Shown here piece after piece: positions 1-7,092 of a DNA stretch of 64,000 bases; position 1 is the first letter of the stretch; each line of letters opens with the position of its first letter. The stretch comes from Leadbetterella sp964563435. Its GTDB lineage: Bacteria; Bacteroidota; Bacteroidia; Cytophagales; Spirosomataceae. A model generated the notes under the pieces. That model saw only the letters and a program-made list of their open reading frames with translations. It searched no databases and was not told the DNA's origin. The stretch is from contig CAZLXI010000015.1 in the NCBI GenBank assembly GCA_964563435.1, positions 33,342 to 97,341 on the forward strand, given 5' to 3'. The position numbers were made by a program, and so were the translations under genes.

Positions 1-2
1 CA

Positions 3-743
3 CTTGAACAATATGCCATAGAATGTGCCATCCTGAAAGTGAACGGCTCGGAAACGCTGGATTACGTGACCGATGAGGGCGTTCAGGTATACGGCGGCAT
101 GGGCTACTCCGCAGACGCTCCCATGGACCGGGCCTACCGCGACTCCCGCATCAACCGGATCTTTGAAGGCACCAACGAGATCAACCGCATGCTCGTACTG
201 GATATGTATCTTAAAAGAGCCATGAAGGGTGAACTTGATCTCCTGGGTCCTGCTACTACAGTAGGAAAAGAGATCCTGTCCATTCCGGAGTTTGGTGGAA
301 GTGACGATGAAGAAATGTTTGCCGCGGAGAAAAAGGTGATCCGCAACCTGAAAAAGGTGGCACTGATGATCGCAGGTTCCGCAGTGCAGAAATTCATGAT
401 GAAGCTCTCCCATGAGCAGGAGATCCTGATGAACATTGCCGATATTATTACGGAAGTGTATGTGGCGGAATCTGCTCTTCACAGAGTAGAAAAACTTATT
501 TCCCTTAAGGGCGAAGAAGCGGTGGTCCTGCAGAAAGACATCACGCTGGTTTACCTGCAGAACGCTGTGGCAAAAGTAGCCGCAGCAGGCAGAGAGGCTA
601 TCAGCGCCTTTGCAGAAGGAGACGAGCTTCGTGTTATGCTTATGGGGCTCAAACGCTTCACAAAAATCGATCCGGCCAACACCAAAGAAGCCCGGCGAAG
701 AATAGCCGACGCTATGCTGGCGGAGGGCAGATACATCTTTTAA
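3..743 (+). CDS. acyl-CoA dehydrogenase, C-terminal part (5' end outside window)
   Basis: The reading frame is open from the window edge, so the N-terminal FAD/substrate-binding half is missing; the GTG at 39 is an internal Val codon, not a start. The segment contains the acyl-CoA dehydrogenase signature GGMGYSADAP followed by FEGTNEINRML; in this family the Glu of FEGT is the catalytic base that abstracts the alpha proton. About 170 further residues follow the signature as a helical C-terminal extension, typical of the longer (~600 aa) FadE-like enzymes rather than ~380-aa short-chain enzymes. Predicted role: first step of fatty-acid beta-oxidation with FAD, passing electrons to ETF. Chain-length specificity cannot be read from this piece. 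Confidence 0.9.
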   Translation, partial: LEQYAIECAILKVNGSETLDYVTDEGVQVYGGMGYSADAPMDRAYRDSRINRIFEGTNEINRMLVLDMYLKRAMKGELDLLGPATTVGKEILSIPEFGGSDDEEMFAAEKKVIRNLKKVALMIAGSAVQKFMMKLSHEQEILMNIADIITEVYVAESALHRVEKLISLKGEEAVVLQKDITLVYLQNAVAKVAAAGREAISAFAEGDELRVMLMGLKRFTKIDPANTKEARRRIADAMLAEGRYIF

Positions 744-857
744 TAAGTTAAAAATTAAAAACGGTCCGCCGCTGCGATGAAAAGTTACGGTACATTAGTA
801 TTTAATATAAAAGAATCTTCCACAACTTTTAACTGTTAACTTATAGTTTTTAACTCA
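744..857. repeat. intergenic palindromic repeat, family D copy 1
   Basis: AT-rich spacer between two convergent genes. Its reverse complement aligns with the spacer at 48411-48529: both share the blocks GTTAAAAACT, AACAGTTAAAAGTTG, ATTCTTTTA and AATGTACC in the same order. The outer arms (AAGTTAAAAATTAAAAAC and GTTTTTAACTCAC) are imperfect inverted repeats. Confidence 0.6.
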
Positions 858-863
858 CATGCT

Positions 864-1493
864 TCAGGCCCCTTCCCGCTTACCCACAGACTTGTAGGGC
901 AATGTGCTGATCAGGTCGCTGACGGTGCGCCTGGCCAGATCCTGGGGAGAATCAAACCGGTTTCGGATATATTCCCGGTCTGTGATCCCCCAGATTCTTT
1001 GCCCTGCAGCGGCATCAAAAAGATCGAGGCTGGTAATGATCCCGTTGTTCCCGGCAAATCCTCTCTGCATATCAAATTCTACCGAACTGCTACCGAAGAG
1101 TACGGCATCAACACCCAGCAAAGAGGCTATTCTCGACTTTTCCATCACCATCAGCTGCGAATAGGGAATCCCCAACTGCTCGAGCGCCCGGTTAGTGGTC
1201 AGATAATCCTGAACCGTAATGCTCAGCTGCTTTTTATTGGTGCGTTTGGCCAGGTATTCAAAAGCCGCCTTCTGCAGGTCGATCCCCGCACGTCTCTCCT
1301 GCTCCTCCCACGGCACCTTGTCTCCGCGCATCATCCTTTTATAATCTTCACTGAACTTTACCTCAAAAGGTAAGACCGCCACCCGTTTGTGGGTATTGAT
1401 CAGAGCCTCACTTTCCGGCAGCAGGTAAGGTTTAACGCTCCGGCAGGAATACAAACCCGCCACTAAAACACAAAAACACAATATTCTTTTCAT
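864..1493 (-). CDS. putative CsgG/LpoB-like lipoprotein
   Basis: A 209-residue protein with a short hydrophobic leader ending in the lipobox LYSC, so it is predicted to be lipidated at Cys17 and anchored in the outer or inner membrane facing the periplasm. The mature part has the pattern KRVAVLPFEV near residue 38, then a helical stretch and LLGVDAVLFGSSSVE near residue 128. This is the alternating strand/helix arrangement of CsgG, LpoB and TolB-N type lipoproteins (an 'AVLPF' first strand and a 'GVDAVLFG' later strand). No enzyme motif is seen. It is transcribed alone, convergent to the acyl-CoA dehydrogenase and divergent from rpmG. The family assignment is by pattern only; function is unknown. 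Confidence 0.6.
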   Translation of the reverse strand: MKRILCFCVLVAGLYSCRSVKPYLLPESEALINTHKRVAVLPFEVKFSEDYKRMMRGDKVPWEEQERRAGIDLQKAAFEYLAKRTNKKQLSITVQDYLTTNRALEQLGIPYSQLMVMEKSRIASLLGVDAVLFGSSSVEFDMQRGFAGNNGIITSLDLFDAAAGQRIWGITDREYIRNRFDSPQDLARRTVSDLISTLPYKSVGKREGA

Positions 1494-1605
1494 GAAAAAA
1501 AGTCTCTAAGTTTCAAAATAACGTACAAATCAATTATTAGACATATATTGCCCCGGCAAAGTTTAAAAGTATCTATACAAAAGAATTAAAATATTCAACC
1601 AAAGG

Positions 1606-1636
1606 TTTTTAAATCGAATATTTTATCTTATCTTTG
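1606..1636 (+). promoter_or_regulatory. Bacteroidota-type promoter of rpmG
   Basis: A -7 box TATCTTTG (1629-1636) matches TAnnTTTG, with a T-rich -33 region (TTTT at 1606-1609) 19 bases upstream. The rpmG ATG is 24 bases downstream of the -7 box. Confidence 0.7.
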
Positions 1637-1660
1637 CAGCCCGATTAAGACAAAATAATT

Positions 1661-1843
1661 ATGGCAAAGAAAGGAAACAGAGTTCAGGTAATACTGGAAT
1701 GTACTGAACATAAGACTTCAGGTGTACCTGGAATGTCCAGATATATCACCACCAAGAACCGTAAGAACACTACTGCAAGACTGGAGCTGAAGAAGTACAA
1801 TCCTATCTTGAGAAAGGTTACTGTTCATAAAGAAATCAAATAA
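1661..1843 (+). CDS. rpmG: 50S ribosomal protein L33
   Basis: A 60-residue basic protein starting MAKKGNRVQVILECTEH with the L33 pattern SRYITTKNRKNT and KKYNP in the middle. It is a small component of the large ribosomal subunit near the E site. The usual zinc-binding Cys pairs of C+ L33 forms are absent (a single Cys), so it is a zinc-independent C- type. The start is supported by the promoter just upstream. It is followed after 19 bases by the DUF4295 gene, a pair conserved in Bacteroidota. The rpmB (L28) gene that normally precedes it in this phylum is not here; instead rpmG has its own promoter directly after a divergent lipoprotein gene. Confidence 0.95.
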   Translation: MAKKGNRVQVILECTEHKTSGVPGMSRYITTKNRKNTTARLELKKYNPILRKVTVHKEIK

Positions 1844-1862
1844 TCTGAAATAGTAGAAAGAC

Positions 1863-2015
1863 ATGGCAAAGAAAGTAGTTGCGACCCTTAGGGACAAATC
1901 CGCTTTGAAGAGCTTCGCTAAAGTGATCAAAGCCGTTAAATCTGAGAAAACAGGAGCTTATACTTTTAAAGAAGAGATGGTTGCTGCGGATAACGTAGCC
2001 GAAGCTTTAAAGTAA
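1863..2015 (+). CDS. DUF4295 small basic protein
   Basis: A 50-codon gene starting MAKKVVATLRDKSALKSF and ending DNVAEALK. It matches the DUF4295 family, a short Lys-rich protein found almost only in Bacteroidota and nearly always directly after rpmG, which suggests a ribosome-associated role; the role itself is not established. It lies 19 bases after rpmG with no promoter or terminator in between, so it is cotranscribed. In many relatives ftsY follows; here a thioesterase gene follows beyond a terminator hairpin. Confidence 0.9.
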   Translation: MAKKVVATLRDKSALKSFAKVIKAVKSEKTGAYTFKEEMVAADNVAEALK

Positions 2016-2039
2016 GTATGCTCCGTTGTATTATAATTC

Positions 2040-2073
2040 AGCCTTACCGGTAACGGTCAAGGCTTTTTGTTTT
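2040..2073 (+). terminator. rho-independent terminator after DUF4295
   Basis: AGCCTTACCG pairs with CGGTCAAGGCT (one bulge) around a short loop, followed immediately by TTTTTGTTTT. It closes the rpmG-DUF4295 operon. Confidence 0.75.
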
Positions 2074-2081
2074 ATACCCCT

Positions 2082-2477
2082 ATGCACGGTCCCGTTTTCA
2101 CCCAAACCCGGCTCATCTGTGAAACCGACCTGGATGAGCTGCGGCATGTCAACAATGTGGTTTATCTGAAATTTTTGCAGGAAGTGGCTATCCGTCACTG
2201 GGATTCCCTGGCGCCGCAGGAGATCAGGGATAGCATCCGGTGGATTGTACGGAAGCACGAGATAGAATACCTCTATCCGGCGCGGCTTCACGACCGCATA
2301 GAGCTCATTACCTGGGTGAGCTCAGCCGCAGGAGTAAGCAGCGAACGCTGCTATGAAATTCACTTAAACGGGAAAGTTATCGTCAAAGCCCGCACACTCT
2401 GGATCGCGGTAGATCCCGTCACCCAGAAGCCTATGCGTATTTCCGACGCTATAAAACAACTGTTCGGCGTAGAATAG
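2082..2477 (+). CDS. acyl-CoA thioesterase, hotdog-fold (4HBT/YbgC-FadM type)
   Basis: A 131-residue single hotdog domain: DLDELRHVNNVVYLKFLQEV at residues ~15-34 is the 4HBT active-site region (the family has an Asp or Asn at D-x-x-x-H-V-N-N), followed by RHDR-like strand pairs and ARTLWIAVDPVTQKPMRI near the C-terminus. Such enzymes hydrolyse acyl-CoA thioesters in the cytoplasm; the substrate cannot be predicted. The ATG at 2082 is preferred over the in-frame TTG at 2067, which lies inside the preceding terminator's T-tract. The gene is convergent with the TonB receptor gene and is separated from it by a palindromic element. Confidence 0.85.
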   Translation: MHGPVFTQTRLICETDLDELRHVNNVVYLKFLQEVAIRHWDSLAPQEIRDSIRWIVRKHEIEYLYPARLHDRIELITWVSSAAGVSSERCYEIHLNGKVIVKARTLWIAVDPVTQKPMRISDAIKQLFGVE

Positions 2478-2509
2478 AAAGAAGGATGCCTGGAAAGGCC
2501 GGTACCCTA

Positions 2510-2626
2510 AAGATGTTGAAAAAGCAAACAAAAGGCAGGGCGTTGAGGCGAAGGAGCATACTATGATTGCTCCTTCGCCTGACTTCCGAACACAATGCAG
2601 CATTTTACATGCTTTTTCAGCATCTT
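2510..2626. mobile_element. MITE-like palindromic element, copy A
   Basis: Terminal inverted repeats of 17 bp, AAGATGTTGAAAAAGCA at 2510-2526 and its near-perfect complement at 2610-2626 (one mismatch), enclose a core with a second strong palindrome, GGCGAAGGAGCA/TGCTCCTTCGCC. The blocks GAAGGAGCATAC and ATGCAGCA recur in the elements at 23789-23924 and 61112-61250. It contains no ORF. It abuts the stop codon of the TonB receptor and probably acts as a bidirectional terminator. Confidence 0.7.
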
Positions 2627-5600
2627 ACCGGTTAAACAGCTGATCAAACGTCAGCGACACATAATAGGTGCTTCCCACCATAGAGCTTCCGAAAGCCTGG
2701 AAATAAGGTTTCCCCCCGATGTTATTACCTCCGATCTTCAGAATAGATTTGATAGAAGACAGCTTGGCACTTACCTGGGAATCCAGGTTGGTGATAGCCG
2801 GCACCTGTGAATTGGTAAAGAATACCTGGCTGGCATCGGTAGGCGTACCGAAGCTTGACTGCCACAGGAATTCTGTCTGGTGACGAAGGTTTACGTTAAA
2901 TCCGAACTTATCACCGCTTCCGATCCGCTTACCGAAGGAAATGTTATACGTATAATCCGGCGAGTTAAAACCTGCATACTGCTGCTCGGGAGACTCTTCA
3001 AAATCTTTGAGTTTATTATGGGACACATTTATACCCGCATTATACCCCTTATTAAAGGAATAGTTCAGAGCAGCGGCCCATCCGTAAGCCGTGATCACTT
3101 TTTCGGTATTCGAAGGGCGTGAAAACCCGTTATACAGCCCTGATCCGATTCCGGACTCAATGGGAAGCCCCGGAACGGCCGGTGAAGCCGCTGTGGGCAC
3201 CACAATGGTGGTTCCACCAATATAGTGTTCATACCTGCTGAAATAATAGTAAGCGTCTACAAACAGTCTTTTTGCGATCAGCCCCTTATACCCTATCTCA
3301 TATGAAGTGATCTTCTCCGGTCTCAATGCTTTAGCCTGGTACTTCGGCAGGGCAGCCAGCCCGTAAGCCGGAGCCAGTTGACTCGTGGCAGCGGGCAGGT
3401 TGGCCTGAAGCGCTCCCGGTAAATTGGCAGCCACATTTTGCTGAATGGCCCCTGCCACCTGAGCTGCCACATTCTGGCTTATGGTACCCTGAACACCCGG
3501 TGTAGCCATCTGGGCGGTTACACCCTGCTGGATCATGGCGTCTCTTTGTGATTCAGGGGCCTGTCCTGCAGCAATGGCAGCATCTACCTGGGCAGCTACC
3601 TGGGCGGTTACCTGGGCCTGTACACCAGCCGTCACCATCTGCTCGATCACCGGGCGCTGAGCATTAACCGCAGCAGTAACCTGCTGGGTAACCTGCTGGG
3701 TAATCAGGACAGTAGCGTGCTGCTGAGCCTGGGCAATGATACTGGCCTGGGTGGTGGCGTCAAAATAACTCAGTCCTTTGGCACTAAACTGATCGAGGGT
3801 GTATTTTGAGATACCTCCTGCAAGGTTATAAGATGAAATTTTATCAAACTCAGGTAAGCCGCCGATCAGAGTACCCTGCGGAGTTCTCAGGTTAATATAC
3901 TGGTTTTGGGTGGTAGGGATCCGGAAACCGGTCTGATAGGAGAGACGGATGTTATTTTCCCCGAAAGAGAATATCCCTGACAAACGGGGCGAGAATTGTC
4001 CATCAAAATTCTGGTTCTTATCGTATCGTATCGATCCCACCAGGCGGAAATGATCATTGAAGAATCCTTTTCCTGCCTGGATATAAGCACCGTATTCATT
4101 GATACCGATCCGTCCGTCGCGGCCTTCTGCCATATCGTTAAACAAGGTGCCTTCTGACCGCAGGTTATACACCCGGTAGTTACCTCCTACCATAAGATCC
4201 ATAAAAGAGATCTGATTTTTGAAGTTATACAAGCCTTCCAGGTGCACCAGGTTCGACTTGTCAAGGAAGCCGCCGCCGCCGTTAACTATTGGAATATTGT
4301 TGAATTTCTCCGCTCTGTCTTTCAGATCCTGGCCTGTGGGCAGGCCTGTATCGGCAAAGCCTCTGGCAGCCAGGTGCGCCTGCTCGGCGCCTGCACCGCT
4401 CTGGACCGCGTTAAGATAAGCTCCTACATACTCTCCGAACCAGCTGGCATGAGGTTTTACTTCATCCAGAAGCTGTACAGCCGACAATCCTAAGAAGGCC
4501 GATTTACCTGAATTCTCCCGTGTGGTGTACGCCCTCAGGTTAAAATTATCGCCTCTCAGTTCCAGCTTGGCCTGGCTGATGCTGAAATCCTTCAGCGCAT
4601 AACGACCGGTTCCTGTATATAAGGTGGAACCATAGCCCAGGTTATATTGCCCGATCAGCTCCACTTTTTCAGTAGGGCGGTAATGCAGGGCCAGGTTGGT
4701 CTTGAAAGAATGTGTTTCACTGTCTATCATATCCGACTCAATAAAGCCTGTTCTGCTGACCGTCTGATTAGGTATCATAGCCGCTGCCGCCGGAGAAAGC
4801 AACCCTGCCGCTACCATACCTGCAGCCACGGTTTGCAGGTTGGCCTGCACTTCATCACCGTAAACGTTCAGACCGTTATAGTCCAGGTCTACTCCCTGGC
4901 CCCGCTTTCCGTTTTCCACTCCCCCCACGTTCAGGTTAGCGAAATTCCGGGCCTGCCAGTCATCCGCAGTAAGATAAGAAAGGTTCACTTTAAAGGCCAC
5001 CTTGTCATTGAAAGCCTTGGCATAACGGACAGACGCATCATAAAAAGGCGTACCGGCCTTGGTCCGGCCTTCTTCATGCATGATGCCTCCACGTACATTA
5101 GCGCTTAACCCCTGATAAAGGAAAGGGCTTTTCGAATTCATCAGGATGAGGCCGTTGATGGCATTGGGCCCGTAGAGAGCGGAAGCCGCACCGGGCAGGA
5201 TCTCTACCGATTCCACATCCAGCTCCGGCATACCCACAATATTATCCACGGCAAAGTTCAGGGCCGGCGACATATTGTCCATGCCGTCGATCATCTGAAC
5301 TACCCGCGGGTTACCTGTGGCACCGAAACCGCGCATGTTGATCGACTTGAACAGCAGGCCCTGCGTGGTAAGGTTGATCCCCTTCAGATTCCCCATCGCA
5401 TCATAGAAGTTAGGTGCCGCTGTTTCACGGATGGTCCGCAGGTCGATCTTCTCTACGGTCACCGGCGATTTCATCTCACTTTCGGCCACACGTGATGCAG
5501 AAACCACGATCTCCTGTCCCAGTATACTCTGTTCTTCCAGAGAAACCCTGACATTTACACCGGATCTTTCCACTCTCACTTCCTGTGCCGTATAGCCCAC

Positions 5601-5840
5601 GGAAGAAATGATCAGGTCAAAAGGAGGCGGAGTACTGGTATTCAGCTTAAACTTACCCTGAATGTCGGTGATGGTACCGATCACTTTCCCTTTTACCTGC
5701 ACGCTCACACCCACTAAAGGTTCTTTTGTTCTCGCGTCTTCTATAGTGCCCGTAACTTCTGTTTGCCCATAAGTAAATGCCGATCCCGATAGAAAGAGGC
5801 AGATCACCAGCAGTAATCTGCAGTGTAGAATTTTACTCAT
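2625..5840 (-). CDS. TonB-dependent receptor with carboxypeptidase-regulatory-like N-terminus and a Gln/Ala/Val-rich insert
   Basis: A 1071-residue outer-membrane transporter. A signal peptide (about residues 1-25, ending FTYGQ) is followed by a CarboxypepD_reg-like domain (GTIEDARTKEPLVGVSVQVKG, ~30-110), a plug domain (~120-235, with MRGFGATGNPRVVQMIDGMD) and a beta-barrel ending in an aromatic-containing last strand. Substrate is unknown; no SusD-type partner is adjacent. Residues ~695-835 (about 3335-3757) are an insert almost devoid of aromatic residues and made of short V-x-x-Q and V-x-A-x repeats, unlike normal barrel strands; the barrel pattern resumes at LRPEKITSYEIGYKG. The gene stands alone, its 3' end abutting a palindromic element. 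Confidence 0.9.
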   Translation of the reverse strand: MSKILHCRLLLVICLFLSGSAFTYGQTEVTGTIEDARTKEPLVGVSVQVKGKVIGTITDIQGKFKLNTSTPPPFDLIISSVGYTAQEVRVERSGVNVRVSLEEQSILGQEIVVSASRVAESEMKSPVTVEKIDLRTIRETAAPNFYDAMGNLKGINLTTQGLLFKSINMRGFGATGNPRVVQMIDGMDNMSPALNFAVDNIVGMPELDVESVEILPGAASALYGPNAINGLILMNSKSPFLYQGLSANVRGGIMHEEGRTKAGTPFYDASVRYAKAFNDKVAFKVNLSYLTADDWQARNFANLNVGGVENGKRGQGVDLDYNGLNVYGDEVQANLQTVAAGMVAAGLLSPAAAAMIPNQTVSRTGFIESDMIDSETHSFKTNLALHYRPTEKVELIGQYNLGYGSTLYTGTGRYALKDFSISQAKLELRGDNFNLRAYTTRENSGKSAFLGLSAVQLLDEVKPHASWFGEYVGAYLNAVQSGAGAEQAHLAARGFADTGLPTGQDLKDRAEKFNNIPIVNGGGGFLDKSNLVHLEGLYNFKNQISFMDLMVGGNYRVYNLRSEGTLFNDMAEGRDGRIGINEYGAYIQAGKGFFNDHFRLVGSIRYDKNQNFDGQFSPRLSGIFSFGENNIRLSYQTGFRIPTTQNQYINLRTPQGTLIGGLPEFDKISSYNLAGGISKYTLDQFSAKGLSYFDATTQASIIAQAQQHATVLITQQVTQQVTAAVNAQRPVIEQMVTAGVQAQVTAQVAAQVDAAIAAGQAPESQRDAMIQQGVTAQMATPGVQGTISQNVAAQVAGAIQQNVAANLPGALQANLPAATSQLAPAYGLAALPKYQAKALRPEKITSYEIGYKGLIAKRLFVDAYYYFSRYEHYIGGTTIVVPTAASPAVPGLPIESGIGSGLYNGFSRPSNTEKVITAYGWAAALNYSFNKGYNAGINVSHNKLKDFEESPEQQYAGFNSPDYTYNISFGKRIGSGDKFGFNVNLRHQTEFLWQSSFGTPTDASQVFFTNSQVPAITNLDSQVSAKLSSIKSILKIGGNNIGGKPYFQAFGSSMVGSTYYVSLTFDQLFNR

Positions 5841-6102
5841 AATAATTTTTAATAAGGTTTCTCTATTTTTTTACACAATTATAGAAACTAAAAACTATTT
5901 AAGTACAATTTTATAGCCAAAAATTACAAATTATTTACACAGGCCGTGAAGAAGCAGGGTTTGGTGATGCAATGGCCTGCGGTCGGGTGATGTACCACCC
6001 TGGTGACCTCATAATCCATGAACCGGGGCGCCGTGATCCGGCAGCCTGCGCCCCCGCGATACAATATACCGTAACCCCCGGCCTGATGACCCGGTGGCCC
6101 GG
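5841..6102. other. intergenic region, AT-rich leader then GC-rich unassigned sequence
   Basis: The first ~95 bases are AT-rich and hold the upstream region of the TonB receptor, though no clean TAnnTTTG box is visible there. From ~5940 to 6102 the sequence turns GC-rich, with several scattered GGTGA(T/C) words. An 80-codon minus-strand frame (5924-6166) crosses it and overlaps the next gene, but it resembles no family I know and is not called. Confidence 0.4.
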
Positions 6103-6597
6103 TCAGAACAAAACTTTTATGTAGTGGATAGCCACGGTCTGAAGAAAACCCGCCAACAGACCGCATACCAGCATCTTTTCCAGGATCTCCCGCTTAGGAA
6201 ACCGGAAGCTCAAAGCAATGAAGGTGCCCAGTATAGGCGTGAATAAAAACGGGGTAAGGAAGGCCACTCCCCACAAACCAAGACGGTTCTTGATCGTTAC
6301 GGCCAGCCGGGTAGTCCTGCTGAATATCTTCCGGGGCCTGAAGAGCCTCTTCACCCACGATACGTTGACAAGGCCGCGAAAAAAAAGGATCACGCGCTGA
6401 AACCAGAGGAAAGAAGAAAATCGCTTCAGGAGATTGCTGCCGTAAGTGACAAGAAAGACGGTCAGCATCATACCGGCCGTGGAACAAAGGGTAGTTTCGA
6501 GCCAGGATAAGCCCATAGCTATACCTGCAACAGGTCCGCCCACAAATTTAAAAGTGGAAGCAAGCGCTACAGCAATATATTCAGAAACCGGATCCAT
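6103..6597 (-). CDS. small multi-pass membrane protein, unknown function
   Basis: A 164-residue protein with hydrophobic segments at about residues 9-30, 35-55, 65-80, 105-130 and 138-160, separated by a basic loop (KRLFRPRKIFSRTTR). The layout resembles small-multidrug-export (Sm_multidrug_ex) type proteins, with a GPVAGIAMG-like first half and an FLTPFLFTPILGTFIALSF second half, but the match is only by general pattern. The ATG at 6597 is preferred over an in-frame TTG at 6627. It is transcribed divergently from padR. Function unknown. Confidence 0.6.
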   Translation of the reverse strand: MDPVSEYIAVALASTFKFVGGPVAGIAMGLSWLETTLCSTAGMMLTVFLVTYGSNLLKRFSSFLWFQRVILFFRGLVNVSWVKRLFRPRKIFSRTTRLAVTIKNRLGLWGVAFLTPFLFTPILGTFIALSFRFPKREILEKMLVCGLLAGFLQTVAIHYIKVLF

Positions 6598-6668
6598 GAA
6601 CCTGATTAACACCACACCGGAATACAAAATTCCATATATTTTTTATAATTGAAAAAAATATTTAACCA

Positions 6669-6691
6669 AGTATCTTGTATTACAAAGTACT
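6669..6691. promoter_or_regulatory. candidate PadR operator (23-bp imperfect palindrome)
   Basis: AGTATCTTGTA-T-TACAAAGTACT is an 11-1-11 inverted repeat with 9 of 11 matches. It covers the -33 element and much of the spacer of the padR promoter, the expected place for autorepression. Confidence 0.6.
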
Positions 6692-6704
6692 GTGTTTATA
6701 TTTG
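6674..6704 (+). promoter_or_regulatory. padR-pspC promoter
   Basis: CTTG at 6674-6677, a 19-base spacer and TATATTTG at 6697-6704 fit the Bacteroidota TTTG-N19-TAnnTTTG promoter. Confidence 0.7.
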
Positions 6705-6752
6705 TAGCTGAAAAGCTATTACTCACTTTTACTTACTTAAAAAAGAGTCTTT

Positions 6753-7088
6753 ATGAATTTAGAAAATGCACAGGTACAAATGCGGAAAGGCATTCTGGAA
6801 TACTGCATTTTACAGATTATTTCCAGGGGAGAGGTATATGCCTCCGAAATACTGGAAGAGCTCCTGGCCGCCAGGATCATGGTCGTGGAAGGTACGCTGT
6901 ACCCTCTGCTTACCCGTCTGAAAAATGCTGAACTCCTGGATTACAAATGGATAGAATCCTCCTCAGGCCCGCCCCGAAAATATTATATCCTAACCGAAAA
7001 AGGACGTGCTTTCTTAGGCGAATTATCCCTTACCTGGGACGAGTTATCATCATCTGTCAACTCTATTATTGCCAAATCCAAAAAATAA
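6753..7088 (+). CDS. PadR-family transcriptional regulator
   Basis: A 111-residue winged-helix regulator. The PadR hallmark is clear: a helix-turn-helix starting RKGILEYCILQIISRGEVYASEIL, the wing region VVEGTLYPLLTRLKNAELLDYKW, then PPRKYYILTEKGRAFL and a C-terminal dimerisation helix. Such proteins are usually autorepressors that respond to small molecules or envelope stress. The stop codon lies 4 bases before the start of the PspC protein gene, so the two form an operon, a pairing common in Bacteroidota. A palindrome overlapping the promoter at 6669-6691 is the likely operator. Confidence 0.93.
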   Translation: MNLENAQVQMRKGILEYCILQIISRGEVYASEILEELLAARIMVVEGTLYPLLTRLKNAELLDYKWIESSSGPPRKYYILTEKGRAFLGELSLTWDELSSSVNSIIAKSKK

Positions 7089-7092
7089 AATC

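Noticed and set aside
5924..6166. 80-codon minus-strand frame after the small membrane protein
   Set aside because: Overlaps the end of a better-supported gene, no recognisable family, odd residue composition.
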